64,000 nt of DNA from Pseudomonas sp. GM74. Lineage in GTDB: Bacteria > Pseudomonadota > Gammaproteobacteria > Pseudomonadales > Pseudomonadaceae. Location: NCBI RefSeq assembly GCF_000282455.1, contig NZ_AKJG01000041.1:124001-188000 (forward strand), given 5' to 3'. Shown here piece by piece: positions 15,657-24,421 of this stretch. The position numbers and the translations under genes are program-made. The notes under the pieces are model-generated. The model searched no databases. It saw nothing but the letters and a program-made list of their open reading frames with translations, and had not been told where the DNA came from. Each line of letters opens with the position of its first letter. Position 1 is the stretch's first letter.

Positions 15657-17193
15657 GCAGCCCCCAGTGTTGTTTGGCGATGCGTTGCAGGCACAGACGC
15701 AATTCGGCCTCCAGCGCGCGGTCTTCGATGACCGGTGGGAAGTCCTTGGTCAAGGCTTCATGCATGGCGGCCAAGGCGGGTGGCAGGGGGCGTGCATCTT
15801 CGGCCTGGCCACGCAGCCAGACGCCCTGGTTGGCCGCCAGTAGCGTGGCGGCCGCCACCTGTTCGGTGAGTTCCAATACGCGGATCGCATCACGGGCGGC
15901 GATGGTGCCCATGCTCACTTTGTCCTGGTTGTGGCATTCGGTGGAGCGCGAGAAGACGCTGGCCGGCATGGTGTTCTTCAGCGCTTCGGCGGTCCAGGCG
16001 CTGGTGCCGATCTGCACCGCCTTGAAGCCGTGGTTGAGCATGGCGCGGTCAGCCGTGGCGCCGGACAGGTTGCTCGGCAAGCCATGGTTGTAGCGCTCGT
16101 CCACCAGCAGCGCGAGTTGCCGATCCAGCAGGTCGGCGACGTTGGCCACGAGGTTTTTCAGGCTGTCCATGGCGAAGGCGATGTGCCCACCGTAGAAGTG
16201 CCCACCGTGCAGCACGCGCTCGGCTTCGGCGTCGATGATCGGGTTGTCGTTGGCGCTGTTGAGCTCGATTTCGATGAACGAGCGCAGCCAGTTCAGGCTG
16301 TCGGCCAGTACGCCCAGCACATGGGGGGCGCAACGCAGGGAATAGCGGTCTTGCAGGCGATGCAGCGGTGCGGTCGGCGCGTCGATGGCCAGATCCTGGC
16401 GTAACCAGGCGGCGACCTGCATCTGCCCCGGGTGTGGCTTGGCAGCGAACAGGCGCTCGTCGAAGTGCTCCGGGTTGCCTTGCAGGGCAACCACGTTCAG
16501 CGCGGTGATGCGTGTGGCCAGATGCAGCAGGTAATCGGCGCGGGCGTAGGCCAGGCAGGCGAGACCGGTCATCACCGCGGTGCCGTTCATCAGCGCCAGG
16601 GCTTCTTTCGGACGCAACACCAGTGGCTGCCAGCCGAGTTCGCGGTGCACATCGGCAGCCTGCCGGCGCTCGCCGCGGAACATCACCTCGCGTTCACCGG
16701 ACAGCGTGGCGGCCACGTACGAAAGCGGCGTCAGGTCACCACTGGCGCCCACCGAACCTTCTTCTGGAATCAGCGGCAGGATGTCGTGCTCAAGGAACGC
16801 TTGCAGGCGCTCCAGCAGCTCCACGCGCACCCCGGAAACACCGTGGCACAGCGACTGCAAACGCGCCGCCAGCACCGCGCGGGTGGCCTGGGCGTCGAGC
16901 AGTTTGCCCAGGCCGCAGCCGTGGAAGGTGTACAGGTGACGGGGCAGCGCCTCGACGTGATGCAGCGGCACCGCGACCACGCAGGAATCGCCGTAACCGG
17001 TTGTCACGCCGTAGATCACGCCTTCCTTGTCCAGCAGAGAGTCCAGAAAACGCGCACCTTTGGCGATGCGCTCGCGGTAGGCGGGATCGCTTTGCAACTG
17101 CATAGGCACCTTGCGGTTGGCCAGTGCCAGCACGTCTTCAATGTGCAAAGGGCGTTCGCCGAAGATTACCGGCTCAAGCGTTGGCGTCGTCAT
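15649..17193 (-). CDS. Aromatic amino acid ammonia-lyase (HAL/PAL/TAL family)
   Basis: A 514-residue lyase of the MIO family. The triad that cyclises into the MIO cofactor is Ala150-Ser151-Gly152 in SVGASGDLTPLS; Tyr61 (IYGVTTGYGD) is the catalytic base and NDNPI and FYGGHIAFAMD segments are as in the family. At the substrate-selectivity loop it reads L-Y-T-Phe90-His91-G, where histidine lyases usually have Ser-His and bacterial tyrosine lyases have His-Leu. This makes histidine an unlikely substrate; a cinnamate or coumarate starter for the polyene is plausible. I chose ATG 17193, with GGAAG upstream, over a longer frame. It overlaps the acyltransferase by 20 bases. Confidence 0.85.
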   Translation of the reverse strand: MTTPTLEPVIFGERPLHIEDVLALANRKVPMQLQSDPAYRERIAKGARFLDSLLDKEGVIYGVTTGYGDSCVVAVPLHHVEALPRHLYTFHGCGLGKLLDAQATRAVLAARLQSLCHGVSGVRVELLERLQAFLEHDILPLIPEEGSVGASGDLTPLSYVAATLSGEREVMFRGERRQAADVHRELGWQPLVLRPKEALALMNGTAVMTGLACLAYARADYLLHLATRITALNVVALQGNPEHFDERLFAAKPHPGQMQVAAWLRQDLAIDAPTAPLHRLQDRYSLRCAPHVLGVLADSLNWLRSFIEIELNSANDNPIIDAEAERVLHGGHFYGGHIAFAMDSLKNLVANVADLLDRQLALLVDERYNHGLPSNLSGATADRAMLNHGFKAVQIGTSAWTAEALKNTMPASVFSRSTECHNQDKVSMGTIAARDAIRVLELTEQVAAATLLAANQGVWLRGQAEDARPLPPALAAMHEALTKDFPPVIEDRALEAELRLCLQRIAKQHWGLHA

Positions 17194-18115
17194 CGGTCTT
17201 CCAGAAAGGGTAAAAGTTGAACCATTGTTGGGGCGCTTCGAGGCAATAGTGACCCAAGCGTTCGGCGTAGCGGGAGGCCCACTGATGAATGACCTGTTCG
17301 CGGTCGCTGCGCTTCCAGGTGATTGCCTCAGCGAAGGGTTCAATGGTCAGTCGATAGTCGCCGTCGGGCTTTTTCAGGCACAGCAGCAGGTTGACCGGGC
17401 ACTTCAGCAGACCCGCCAGTAGCCACGGGCCCTGGGGGAACCTGGCCGGATGACCGAGGAAGTCCACGGTCGCGCAGCGTCCGCCATGCAACGGCACGCG
17501 GTCGCCGGCGATCGCCAGCCACTCGCCGCGCTCCAGGCGCTCGCTCAGTTGCAGCATGATCCCGGGGTCGAGCTCGCTGACCTGGATCAGGCGCAAATTG
17601 GTCGCCCCGGCTTCGCCCAGCAAACGGTTGAACTGTTCGGCGTGCTTGGTGTGCACCAGCACGTTCATCGTGACTTTCTCGCCGATCTCCGCCAGTGCGC
17701 GGCAGACTTCCAGATTACCCAGGTGTGCGCCCACCAGCATCTGCCCGCGGGCACCGCGCAACTGGTCACGCAGTAGCGCCGGGTCGATGATTTCGATTTG
17801 TTCGATGCTCAGCTTGCCGTTCCAGACGTCGAGTTTGTCGAGCATCGAATCGGCGAAGGCCATGAACTGGCCGAACACCCGCCAATGGCTCGGACGCAAT
17901 TCGTTGCGACCGCTCCAGTCGGTCAGGCGTTGCTGGTATTGCCAGGCACTGTGTCGGGCGCTGCGACCGAACAGGAAGAAGTACAGGACGATGCCGTACA
18001 ACACTGGGCTCAGTACTCGACGGCCCAGCACTTTGGCGCCGAAGGCGGTGAGCTTCATCAGCCAGAAACTGCCCCGTTCTTCGCGGTCGGCCCAATGCTG
18101 CTTGTCTGCGCTCAT
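17174..18115 (-). CDS. LpxL/HtrB-like acyltransferase of the aryl polyene cluster
   Basis: A 313-residue acyltransferase of the lysophospholipid/lipid A type. A membrane-proximal hydrophobic segment (VLSPVLYGIVLYFFLFG) near residue 40 is followed by the HX4(D/E) catalytic motif in GAHLGNLEVCRAL and by GDRVPLHGG and FPQGPWLLA blocks typical of the family. It may join the polyene acyl chain to the lipid anchor. In E. coli a single ApeJ is described as glycosyltransferase/acyltransferase; here the two activities are separate genes overlapping by ATGA at 18115-18112. Confidence 0.82.
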   Translation of the reverse strand: MSADKQHWADREERGSFWLMKLTAFGAKVLGRRVLSPVLYGIVLYFFLFGRSARHSAWQYQQRLTDWSGRNELRPSHWRVFGQFMAFADSMLDKLDVWNGKLSIEQIEIIDPALLRDQLRGARGQMLVGAHLGNLEVCRALAEIGEKVTMNVLVHTKHAEQFNRLLGEAGATNLRLIQVSELDPGIMLQLSERLERGEWLAIAGDRVPLHGGRCATVDFLGHPARFPQGPWLLAGLLKCPVNLLLCLKKPDGDYRLTIEPFAEAITWKRSDREQVIHQWASRYAERLGHYCLEAPQQWFNFYPFWKTDDDANA

Positions 18116-18846
18116 GCCCGCCACCGTCGCCAGAGGATCACTGGCGCACGCAGCAACATGCCGAAGAACAGCCGGGTATGCATGCTGGAAATCAGGACGT
18201 TGTCGTGGAACATCCGAAAATGCGAAACGCCGTCCAGCGGGTAGTGGACTTTGGTCTGCAGCCACTGCATCGGCTGATTGCGCCAGGCCAGGCGCACGAG
18301 GATGTCCGAGTCGAAGTCCATGCGTTTGCCGACTTTCGCTGACTCGATCAGCGCAAGGACCGGCGGTAATGGGTAGACCCGGAAACCGCACATGGAGTCG
18401 CGAATCTGCAACGACAGGGTGTTGATCCACACCATGACGTGAGTCAGGTAGCGCGCATACAAACGACCTTTCGGCACGCTGGCGTCATATTGCGGATAAC
18501 CGCAAATCACCGCCCGAGGGTGGCGGCGTGATTGTTCGATGAAGCGTTGGACGTCCTGCAAATCGTGCTGGCCATCGGCATCCACCTGCAAGGCATGGCT
18601 GAAACCCAGGCGCGAAGCTTCGCGCAGACCGGTCATGACCGCGCCACCCTTGCCCTGGTTTTCGGCCAGGCGGATCAGGTAAACCATTTCACGCTGGGCC
18701 AGGCGATCGAGCACCCGGGCGCAGCGCGGGCTGCTGGCATCGTCCACCAGAATGCACGGCAGATGGCTGGCGATCAGCGCATCGACCACCGTGGTGATGG
18801 CTGTTTCGTGGTTGTACACCGGGACGATGGCGCAGGGGCTATGCAT
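18112..18846 (-). CDS. Family 2 glycosyltransferase of the aryl polyene cluster
   Basis: A 244-residue GT2 enzyme of the dolichyl-phosphate mannose synthase-like kind: CAIVPVYNHE at the start, LVDDASS, and a DADGQHD metal-binding motif near residue 95. There are no obvious membrane segments. It could add a sugar to the lipid anchor of the pigment. I chose ATG 18846 because AGGGAG lies about eight bases upstream; the frame runs further into repeat sequence. It is separated from the ligase gene by a 173-base gap filled with a REP-like repeat and is coupled to the acyltransferase gene downstream. Confidence 0.85.
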   Translation of the reverse strand: MHSPCAIVPVYNHETAITTVVDALIASHLPCILVDDASSPRCARVLDRLAQREMVYLIRLAENQGKGGAVMTGLREASRLGFSHALQVDADGQHDLQDVQRFIEQSRRHPRAVICGYPQYDASVPKGRLYARYLTHVMVWINTLSLQIRDSMCGFRVYPLPPVLALIESAKVGKRMDFDSDILVRLAWRNQPMQWLQTKVHYPLDGVSHFRMFHDNVLISSMHTRLFFGMLLRAPVILWRRWRA

Positions 18847-18870
18847 TGATTGAACTCCCTGCAAAACCCT

Positions 18871-19000
18871 TGTGGCGAGGGAGCTTGCTGTGGCGAGGGA
18901 GCTTGCTCCCGTTCGAGTGCGAAGCACTCGCCATGAAGCGCGTGCACAAAGGGTTTGGGGCCGCTTCGCAGCCCAGCGGGAGCAAGCTCCCTCGCCACAA
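18871..19000. repeat. REP-like repeat of a second family between two aryl polyene genes
   Basis: TGTGGCGAGGGAGCTTGCT occurs twice in tandem (18871-18889 and 18889-18907) and once inverted (GGGAGCAAGCTCCCTCGCCA.., 18978-19000), around a centre with GAGTGCGAAGCACTC. It fills the only real gap inside the operon and may affect RNA stability between the ligase and glycosyltransferase genes. Confidence 0.8.
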
Positions 19001-19019
19001 ATAGCCTATTTGCCACAGC

Positions 19020-20699
19020 TTATACATGCGCCGCCTCCAGCAAGATCCGCCCGCTTGAGCAAGTGGCGGTTTCGTTGCGATAGGCGAAATACAATTTGCC
19101 ACGCGCCGGGTCGAAGCGCAGGTGCAGCTGGATTTCATCCCCCGGGCGCACCAGTTGCTGGAACTTCAAGACTTCCATGCCGGCGAATTTTTTCGGCAGG
19201 TTCATCAGTTGCTGGCCCAGGCTCAGCGCCCACTCCACCTGCACCACGCCAGGCAACACCGGGGCCTTGGGGAAATGACCGCTGAAATAGGCCAGGTCCG
19301 GTGGCACGGCCAGTTGCAGGCTCCACTCTCCATTGCTTTCGACTTGCTCCAGCACCTCAGGCGCTATGGGGCGCGGCGCCAGCAGCAGGGTGTCGACGTC
19401 GGCCTGGGGCAGTTTGCCCTGAGCGTTCAGCGGCAGTTGTCGCAGCAGGCGCCAGCGTCTTGGCAGGGCCAGGGCTTCGCAGTGTTGGCTCAGGTGCTGG
19501 CGCAATTGCTCGGTGAGGCTGCGTCGGCCCTGATTGCGTAGAACATGCAAACCAACCTCGCTCAGCACCAGCAAAGCCCCCAGGGAGGCGCGTTTTTCCT
19601 GAACGACACCGAGCCGCGCTTCGACGACCCATTCATGGGCCGTCAGCGCCTGTTCCAGCATTGGCAACGAGATGCGTTTTTCTTCCAGCTTGACGATCCG
19701 GTCCAGTCGCCCAAGCAACTCGAAGCGCCCGTCGACAGAGATGCGCGCGGCATCGGCAGTGTGTTCGACAAGGCCAATGGGCAAATACGGCGAAGCGATC
19801 AGCAGCGCACCCTCACTGTCTTGGGTCAGCGTGACATCGGCAAAGGGCTGCCAGAGTTCCGCGCCCTGACGCCAGGCGATGCCACCGGTTTCCGAACTGC
19901 CGAAGATTTCCGTTGGCCATTGCCCCAGACGCTCATGCAGGCTCTGTGCGGCCTCGACCGGCAATGCGCCGCCGGAGGAAAACACCCGACGTACGGAGCT
20001 CAAGGCAGGCCAGTCGAGGTTGTCGCCCATGCGCTTGAGCAGCGCCGGGCTGGCCACCCAGGCGAAGGCCGGGTGCTCGCGGCTGGCGCGTTGCAGGTCT
20101 TCCGGAAAGGCCAACTGCCGACGCAGGAACGGGCGTCCGGCGCACAGCGGCCACAGCACTCGAAACAGCAGGCCGTAGATGTGCTGGGTGGCGACGCTGC
20201 CAATGATGCACGCCGGGCCCAGGTCGGCGCCCCACAGCTGCTCCAGGGCTTCGACTTCATTGGCCAGTTGGCGCAGGTTTTTTTCGATGCGCTTGGGTTC
20301 GCCACTGGAGCCGGATGTGCACAGGCTGAGGCGGCAGTTATCCAGGTCCAGCGCGGCGGCACTGAGCGGCGGCTGTTGGAGGTCGCCAAGGTGCGCATCG
20401 TCGGGCTGATCGCTCAGCCACAGATCAACTTCGCCTGACCAGCGTTGGCGGGTCTGGGGTTGCAGGTCAGACGGCAGCAGCACACTGACCCCGGCACGCC
20501 AGGCGCCGAACAGGGCAATCGCCAGGTCGGCGGCATCCTCAAGGTGCACGGCCATCTGCCGGACACCCCGGGCTTGCAGGCCGGCGGCCAAGCGCAGCGC
20601 CTGTTCGCACAGTCGGGCGTGATCCAGTGCCGGGGCGGTCGTTACGGCGCGCTCCGGCTGAGCCTTGAGCAGCAGGTGCTCAAGTTTTATCCAATTCAT
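19020..20699 (-). CDS. Acyl/aryl-ACP ligase fused to a hot-dog dehydratase (ApeH-ApeI fusion)
   Basis: A 559-residue two-domain protein. Residues up to about 450 form an AMP-forming ligase: P-loop [19 protein letters not shown] and the hinge [14 protein letters not shown]. The last 110 residues form a hot-dog dehydratase with [20 protein letters not shown], matching the FabA/FabZ active-site His and acidic residue. In E. coli ApeH loads the aryl starter and ApeI dehydrates; here they appear joined in one chain. I chose ATG 20699 because it forms an ATGA overlap with the membrane-protein gene. Confidence 0.87.
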   Translation of the reverse strand: MNWIKLEHLLLKAQPERAVTTAPALDHARLCEQALRLAAGLQARGVRQMAVHLEDAADLAIALFGAWRAGVSVLLPSDLQPQTRQRWSGEVDLWLSDQPDDAHLGDLQQPPLSAAALDLDNCRLSLCTSGSSGEPKRIEKNLRQLANEVEALEQLWGADLGPACIIGSVATQHIYGLLFRVLWPLCAGRPFLRRQLAFPEDLQRASREHPAFAWVASPALLKRMGDNLDWPALSSVRRVFSSGGALPVEAAQSLHERLGQWPTEIFGSSETGGIAWRQGAELWQPFADVTLTQDSEGALLIASPYLPIGLVEHTADAARISVDGRFELLGRLDRIVKLEEKRISLPMLEQALTAHEWVVEARLGVVQEKRASLGALLVLSEVGLHVLRNQGRRSLTEQLRQHLSQHCEALALPRRWRLLRQLPLNAQGKLPQADVDTLLLAPRPIAPEVLEQVESNGEWSLQLAVPPDLAYFSGHFPKAPVLPGVVQVEWALSLGQQLMNLPKKFAGMEVLKFQQLVRPGDEIQLHLRFDPARGKLYFAYRNETATCSSGRILLEAAHV

Positions 20700-21241
20700 G
20701 GGCGGCCTCGTACCCTTTGTCGTATGAGCCATTCAAGGGCAAACATCAGGCCTATCAATCCGTAGGAAATCAGGCCGGTGTACAGCGTCCACCAGCTCAG
20801 CGGCGCCCAAAGGGTCAGGGCGGCGGCACACAAACCGTTGCATAGAAAAAAAACGCTCCAGGCGATGGTCACCTGACGGGTATAGCGAATGCCCTCGGCC
20901 GGCAGTTGTGGCTCGCGTACCCGGGCCAGGCGTTCGATTATCGGTGGGCCGAATGCCAGGCTCGATCCGAACAGCACCAGCATGAAACTACTGATCAACA
21001 CCGGATACCAACGCAGTAGCGCCGGGCTGTCGAACAGTGCCAGCAACAGGCAGAACACAATGGCCGCGGTGGCCATCCACAGGCTGCCAGGCCGTCGTTT
21101 GCCGGTCAGCGCCCGGGCCAGCCACAGCCCGCCCAGCAGCAGCCCGAACTGCCACGGGGCGAAATGCTCCATGCCGAAATACACCGCAAAGGGATACAAA
21201 AGGCCCGCCAGCAGCAGGCCGAGGCCAATCAGTCGATTCAT
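20696..21241 (-). CDS. apeG: COG4648-type inner-membrane protein (ApeG-like)
   Basis: A 181-residue hydrophobic protein with about five to six membrane segments (LIGLGLLLAGLLYPFAVYF at the start, AWSVFFLCNGLCAAALTLW further on). It holds the position of ApeG, a membrane protein of unknown role found in APE clusters between the ACPs and the ligase. No catalytic motif is visible. It overlaps the second ACP gene and the ligase gene, each by an ATGA, so it is tightly coupled. Confidence 0.75.
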   Translation of the reverse strand: MNRLIGLGLLLAGLLYPFAVYFGMEHFAPWQFGLLLGGLWLARALTGKRRPGSLWMATAAIVFCLLLALFDSPALLRWYPVLISSFMLVLFGSSLAFGPPIIERLARVREPQLPAEGIRYTRQVTIAWSVFFLCNGLCAAALTLWAPLSWWTLYTGLISYGLIGLMFALEWLIRQRVRGRP

Positions 21242-21492
21242 GCGGCCGGTTGAACCAGACGGTAGACCGCCTCGACCACGTCACTGACGGTACGCACCGA
21301 TTTGAATTCTTCGGCGGCGATTTTCTTGCCGGTCTGACGCTTGATGTGATCAATCAGGTCGACCGCGTCGATGCTGTCGATTTCCAGGTCCTGATACAGG
21401 TTGGATTCCAGGCTCACGCGCTCAGGGTCCAGTTCGAAAAGCTCGACCAAGGCATCGCGCAGGGTGTTGAAAATGTCGTCACGAGTTTGCAT
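21238..21492 (-). CDS. apeF: Acyl carrier protein 2 (ApeF-like)
   Basis: An 84-residue acidic carrier protein. The phosphopantetheine attachment site is Ser40 in DLEIDSIDAVDLI, close to the AcpP signature D-S-x-(D/E)-x-(V/L). It should carry the growing or starter acyl group in the cytoplasm. It is one of two ACPs side by side, as in E. coli apeE-apeF. A ketosynthase pair, ketoreductase and two dehydratases in the same operon would act on it. Confidence 0.88.
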   Translation of the reverse strand: MQTRDDIFNTLRDALVELFELDPERVSLESNLYQDLEIDSIDAVDLIDHIKRQTGKKIAAEEFKSVRTVSDVVEAVYRLVQPAA

Positions 21493-21501
21493 GGTCCGGT
21501 C

Positions 21502-21762
21502 TCAAGCTGCCTGTTTTGCGGTGACGAACGCCGCAAGGCTCGCCACGTTACTGAAGTGGTTGCGTGTGTCCTTGGCATCGGCGTCGATTTTGATGCCGTA
21601 CTTTTTCTGGATGGCCAGGCCCAGTTCCAGGGCGTCCACCGAGTCCAGGCCCAGGCCTTCGCCGAACAGGGTCTGGTCATTGCCGATGTCGTCGGCACTG
21701 ATGTCTTCCAGGCCAAGGGCGTCGATGATAAGCATTTTGATATCACGGTGCAGATCGCTCAT
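21502..21762 (-). CDS. apeE: Acyl carrier protein 1 (ApeE-like)
   Basis: An 86-residue carrier protein with the attachment serine Ser41 in GEGLGLDSVDALELG. It differs clearly from its neighbour (GLDSVDALEL against EIDSIDAVDL), which suggests distinct partners, for example one for the growing chain and one for the starter. The order acyltransferase, ACP, ACP, membrane protein, ligase follows apeD-E-F-G-H. It overlaps the acyltransferase gene by 20 bases. Confidence 0.88.
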   Translation of the reverse strand: MSDLHRDIKMLIIDALGLEDISADDIGNDQTLFGEGLGLDSVDALELGLAIQKKYGIKIDADAKDTRNHFSNVASLAAFVTAKQAA

Positions 21763-22552
21763 CTTCGGCGAGCTCCTTAATAAAGTAAGAATGTAGATAA
21801 TCGTTGAGCTTGCGCGAGGCCTGCGGAGCCGGCCCCTGCGTGGCGAAGGTCTGTGGGTCTATATCGGCCCCGACCCGGAAACTGAAGTGCACGCGCCGCT
21901 TGGGGATGCGATACCAGGGCTCGGCCTTGGTCAATGTGGTCGGGCTGACCTTGATAATGACCGGGGTGAGGATTTTCGCACCACGCAGGGCGATTGCCGC
22001 GCCGCCCCGATGAAAGGCCGGCGGCTGGCCGGGTCGGGTGCGCGTACCTTCCGGGAAAATGATCAGGGTCTGGCCGTCTTTCAGCGCGTCGGCGGCGGCG
22101 TCGAGCATGTCCATGCTGCCGTCGTTACTGATGTACTCGGTGCAGCGCAGCGGTCCGCGGGTGAAAGGGTTTTCCCAGAGACTTTGCTTGACCACGCAGT
22201 TGGCGTGACGCACCAGGCCGATCAGGAAGACCACGTCGATCAGCGATGGGTGATTGGCGATGATCATTTGCCCGGGACGACCGAGCTTTTGCGCGCCTTC
22301 AATGCTGTAGGTCAGCACCCCCGTACGGGCCATGAAGCGCACAAAAATCCAGAAACAGCGGCTGACCGTTTGCCGGGCCCGCAGCCGATGGGTCCGGGCG
22401 TCGCCGGGCAGGCAGTTCAGCACAGGGAAAATCACCAGGCGCAGGCACAGCCCGCCCAGCCCGAACAGGGCAAAGCTCGCGGCGGTGGCCAGCAAACGCC
22501 AGTAGTAGGCGTCGCGGTTTTTTTCGGTCACAGGTTGCGTTGCCAGGTCCAT
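21743..22552 (-). CDS. apeD: PlsC-like 1-acyl-glycerol-3-phosphate acyltransferase (ApeD-like)
   Basis: A 269-residue acyltransferase. A membrane segment near residues 20-45 is followed by the HX4D catalytic motif in IANHPSLIDVV and the glycerophosphate-binding FPEGTRTRPG. It is of the PlsC family and probably takes part in attaching the polyene to a lipid. I chose ATG 22552 (GGAAAA upstream) rather than the longer frame from 22630, which lies entirely within the upstream gene; even so the overlap with that gene is 25 bases. Confidence 0.82.
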   Translation of the reverse strand: MDLATQPVTEKNRDAYYWRLLATAASFALFGLGGLCLRLVIFPVLNCLPGDARTHRLRARQTVSRCFWIFVRFMARTGVLTYSIEGAQKLGRPGQMIIANHPSLIDVVFLIGLVRHANCVVKQSLWENPFTRGPLRCTEYISNDGSMDMLDAAADALKDGQTLIIFPEGTRTRPGQPPAFHRGGAAIALRGAKILTPVIIKVSPTTLTKAEPWYRIPKRRVHFSFRVGADIDPQTFATQGPAPQASRKLNDYLHSYFIKELAEDERSAP

Positions 22553-23253
22553 ACACGATTTTTCCAGGCATGTTGGCAGGTGGTTTGCTGGCCGAGCAAC
22601 GCACACAACAGATTCAGCGCGTGGGGCCAACGGGAGTTGGACAACGCATCCGAGGGGCTGTTCAGGGACAACTGCCAGTCGGTACCTGGGGTAATCAGCA
22701 GGCCGACGGCATAAGGGAACGGCACGTCGTCGATCCAGGTCGAGTAAGCCTCGGGCGGCCGCTCTTCGGTGATCACCAGCAGTACCGCGCCAGCGCCTTC
22801 AGCCAGCAGCGCGGCAGCTTCGAGCATGCCATGTTCCAGGCCATCGCCTGCGGCGGCCAGGGCGGTCATTTCGCTGGTTTCACCACGCATGATCGACCAC
22901 AAGCCAATGATTGCGTTATGCACCGACAAGCTGAACCGGGTTGGCGACAGCGGCTGATCGGTGGCCAGGTCGCTGAGAATCTCGACCGTGCGGGGCGTTT
23001 CGCCGTGACGGGAAACAAAGACCAATGGCAGATCCTGCCGACCTTCGGCCAATGGCCAGCCGACACTGAATGCCATGCGCGCCAGACGGCTGAGCCGCCG
23101 ACGTTGCATGGCCGGCAGAAAGGAAACGTCGGGAGCGGCATCGCTGTCCGGCAGCACGACCGGTTGTCGGCACCAGGCCTGCCAGTCGGACACGCTATCA
23201 AGCCCCGGGGCCCAGGCGCGCCATTGGGCGATGTTGAAGTTGATCACAGACAT
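22528..23253 (-). CDS. apeC: Ketosynthase-like chain-length factor (ApeC-like), first gene of the aryl polyene operon
   Basis: A 241-residue protein resembling only the N-terminal half of a ketosynthase and lacking the Cys-His-His triad. The FSLSVHNAIIGLWSI segment is the hallmark of the ketoacyl-synthase-like proteins of APE clusters. ApeC pairs with ApeO to form the condensing heterodimer and helps to set chain length; the ApeO partner lies about 14 kb further along the operon. ATG 23253 is preceded by a purine-rich GGTGGGA, and a promoter-like TTGCTA-17-GATAAT lies 90 bases upstream. Confidence 0.87.
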   Translation of the reverse strand: MSVINFNIAQWRAWAPGLDSVSDWQAWCRQPVVLPDSDAAPDVSFLPAMQRRRLSRLARMAFSVGWPLAEGRQDLPLVFVSRHGETPRTVEILSDLATDQPLSPTRFSLSVHNAIIGLWSIMRGETSEMTALAAAGDGLEHGMLEAAALLAEGAGAVLLVITEERPPEAYSTWIDDVPFPYAVGLLITPGTDWQLSLNSPSDALSNSRWPHALNLLCALLGQQTTCQHAWKNRVWTWQRNL

Positions 23254-23609
23254 TCATCCCACCCTCACGGGCTTACTTGACGCGGGGGAGCGGCCGATGG
23301 CCGAGACTTACCCTGCGTGGCGTTTGGCGCCGAGTGGCGCGCATTATCCCGGTGCCGGGAACGTGTAGCAAATGCTGGATACATTCTGCTCGGCAAGATG
23401 AAGCGGCTGGCTCTCAAAATTTGAACGATTGGTAATTATTCACAGAATTATGACTCCGTCTGTCGGTTCTGGCGTCGAATCGCCGGGGTGTACAGGGCTT
23501 TTCAAGCAGGAGAAGACAACTGACTGTGTAGTCCTTGCACTGGTGAGGTAGCGTAGCCATACCGTGGCCCACTACACTCGGTCATTCTTTGATACACGGA
23601 GGTTTTGTC
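23254..23609. other. Intergenic region between the aryl polyene operon and the ParA gene
   Basis: A 356-base divergent spacer. It carries the promoter-like boxes for the pigment operon on the left; the right half leads to the ParA ribosome binding site (GGAGG at 23598-23602). I see no gene or REP element in it. Confidence 0.6.
23343..23371 (-). promoter_or_regulatory. Candidate sigma-70 promoter of the aryl polyene operon
   Basis: On the minus strand TTGCTA (23371-23366) and GATAAT (23348-23343) are spaced by exactly 17 bases, about 90 bases before the first ATG of the operon. Four of six and five of six positions match the consensus boxes. This implies a leader of roughly 80 bases. Confidence 0.5.
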
Positions 23610-24380
23610 ATGCGGCGCGTGGTGTTCAATCAGAAAGGTGGCGTTGGCAAATCCAGCATTGCCTGCAATCTGGCGGCGGTCAGTGCCAGCGAGGGTTTTC
23701 GCACCTTGTTGGTGGATCTCGATGCCCAGGCCAACTCCACTCAGTACCTGACGGGGCTCACCGGTAACGATATTCCGATGGGCATCGCCGATTTCTTCAA
23801 GCAGACGCTGTCTTCCGGGCCGTTCTCCAAAAAGAATCAGGTCGACATCTACGAAACCCCGTTCGATAACCTCCATGTCATTACCGCCACCGCCGAACTG
23901 GCGGACTTGCAGCCAAAGCTTGAAGCCAAGCACAAGATCAACAAGCTGCGTAAGTTGCTGGAAGAACTGAGCGAAGACTACGACCGGATTTACCTCGATA
24001 CCCCGCCAGCGCTGAATTTTTATGCGGTTTCGGCGTTGATTGCCGCTGATCGTGTATTGATCCCCTTCGATTGCGACAGCTTTTCACGCCAGGCGCTGTA
24101 CGGCCTGATGGCGGAAATCGAAGAGTTGAAGGACGACCATAACGAAGGCCTGGAAGTTGAAGGCATCGTCGTCAACCAGTTCCAGGCCCGCGCCAGCCTG
24201 CCCCAGCAAATTCTCGATGAGCTGATCGCCGAAGGCCTGCCGGTGCTGCCGGTGTACCTGGCCAGCTCGGTACGCATGCGTGAATCCCACCAGGCCAATA
24301 CGCCGCTGATCCATCTCGACCCGCGGCACAAGCTGACCCAGCAATTCGTCGAGCTGCATAACCTCCTGGAAAACGCCTGA
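23610..24380 (+). CDS. ParA/MinD-family ATPase, no ParB partner seen
   Basis: A 256-residue deviant Walker ATPase. Residues 9-15 are KGGVGKS, followed by the DLDAQANST Walker A' block and a [10 protein letters not shown] segment. Such proteins bind nucleoid DNA or membrane and position cargo. No parB-like gene is adjacent, so this is an orphan ParA whose cargo cannot be named. I chose ATG 23610, with GGAGG seven bases upstream, instead of the frame from 23589. The neighbouring operons point away from or converge on it, so it is probably transcribed alone. Confidence 0.85.
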   Translation: MRRVVFNQKGGVGKSSIACNLAAVSASEGFRTLLVDLDAQANSTQYLTGLTGNDIPMGIADFFKQTLSSGPFSKKNQVDIYETPFDNLHVITATAELADLQPKLEAKHKINKLRKLLEELSEDYDRIYLDTPPALNFYAVSALIAADRVLIPFDCDSFSRQALYGLMAEIEELKDDHNEGLEVEGIVVNQFQARASLPQQILDELIAEGLPVLPVYLASSVRMRESHQANTPLIHLDPRHKLTQQFVELHNLLENA

Positions 24381-24421
24381 TTCTGGCTGCCAACACAAAA
24401 CCCATGTGGGAGCGTGGTGTT

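Noticed and set aside
4845..23253. Interpretation as a primary fatty acid synthesis locus (fabF, fabG, fabZ)
   Set aside because: The chain-length factor, MMPL exporter, LolA-like carrier, lipoprotein and ammonia-lyase in the same operon fit an aryl polyene pathway instead.
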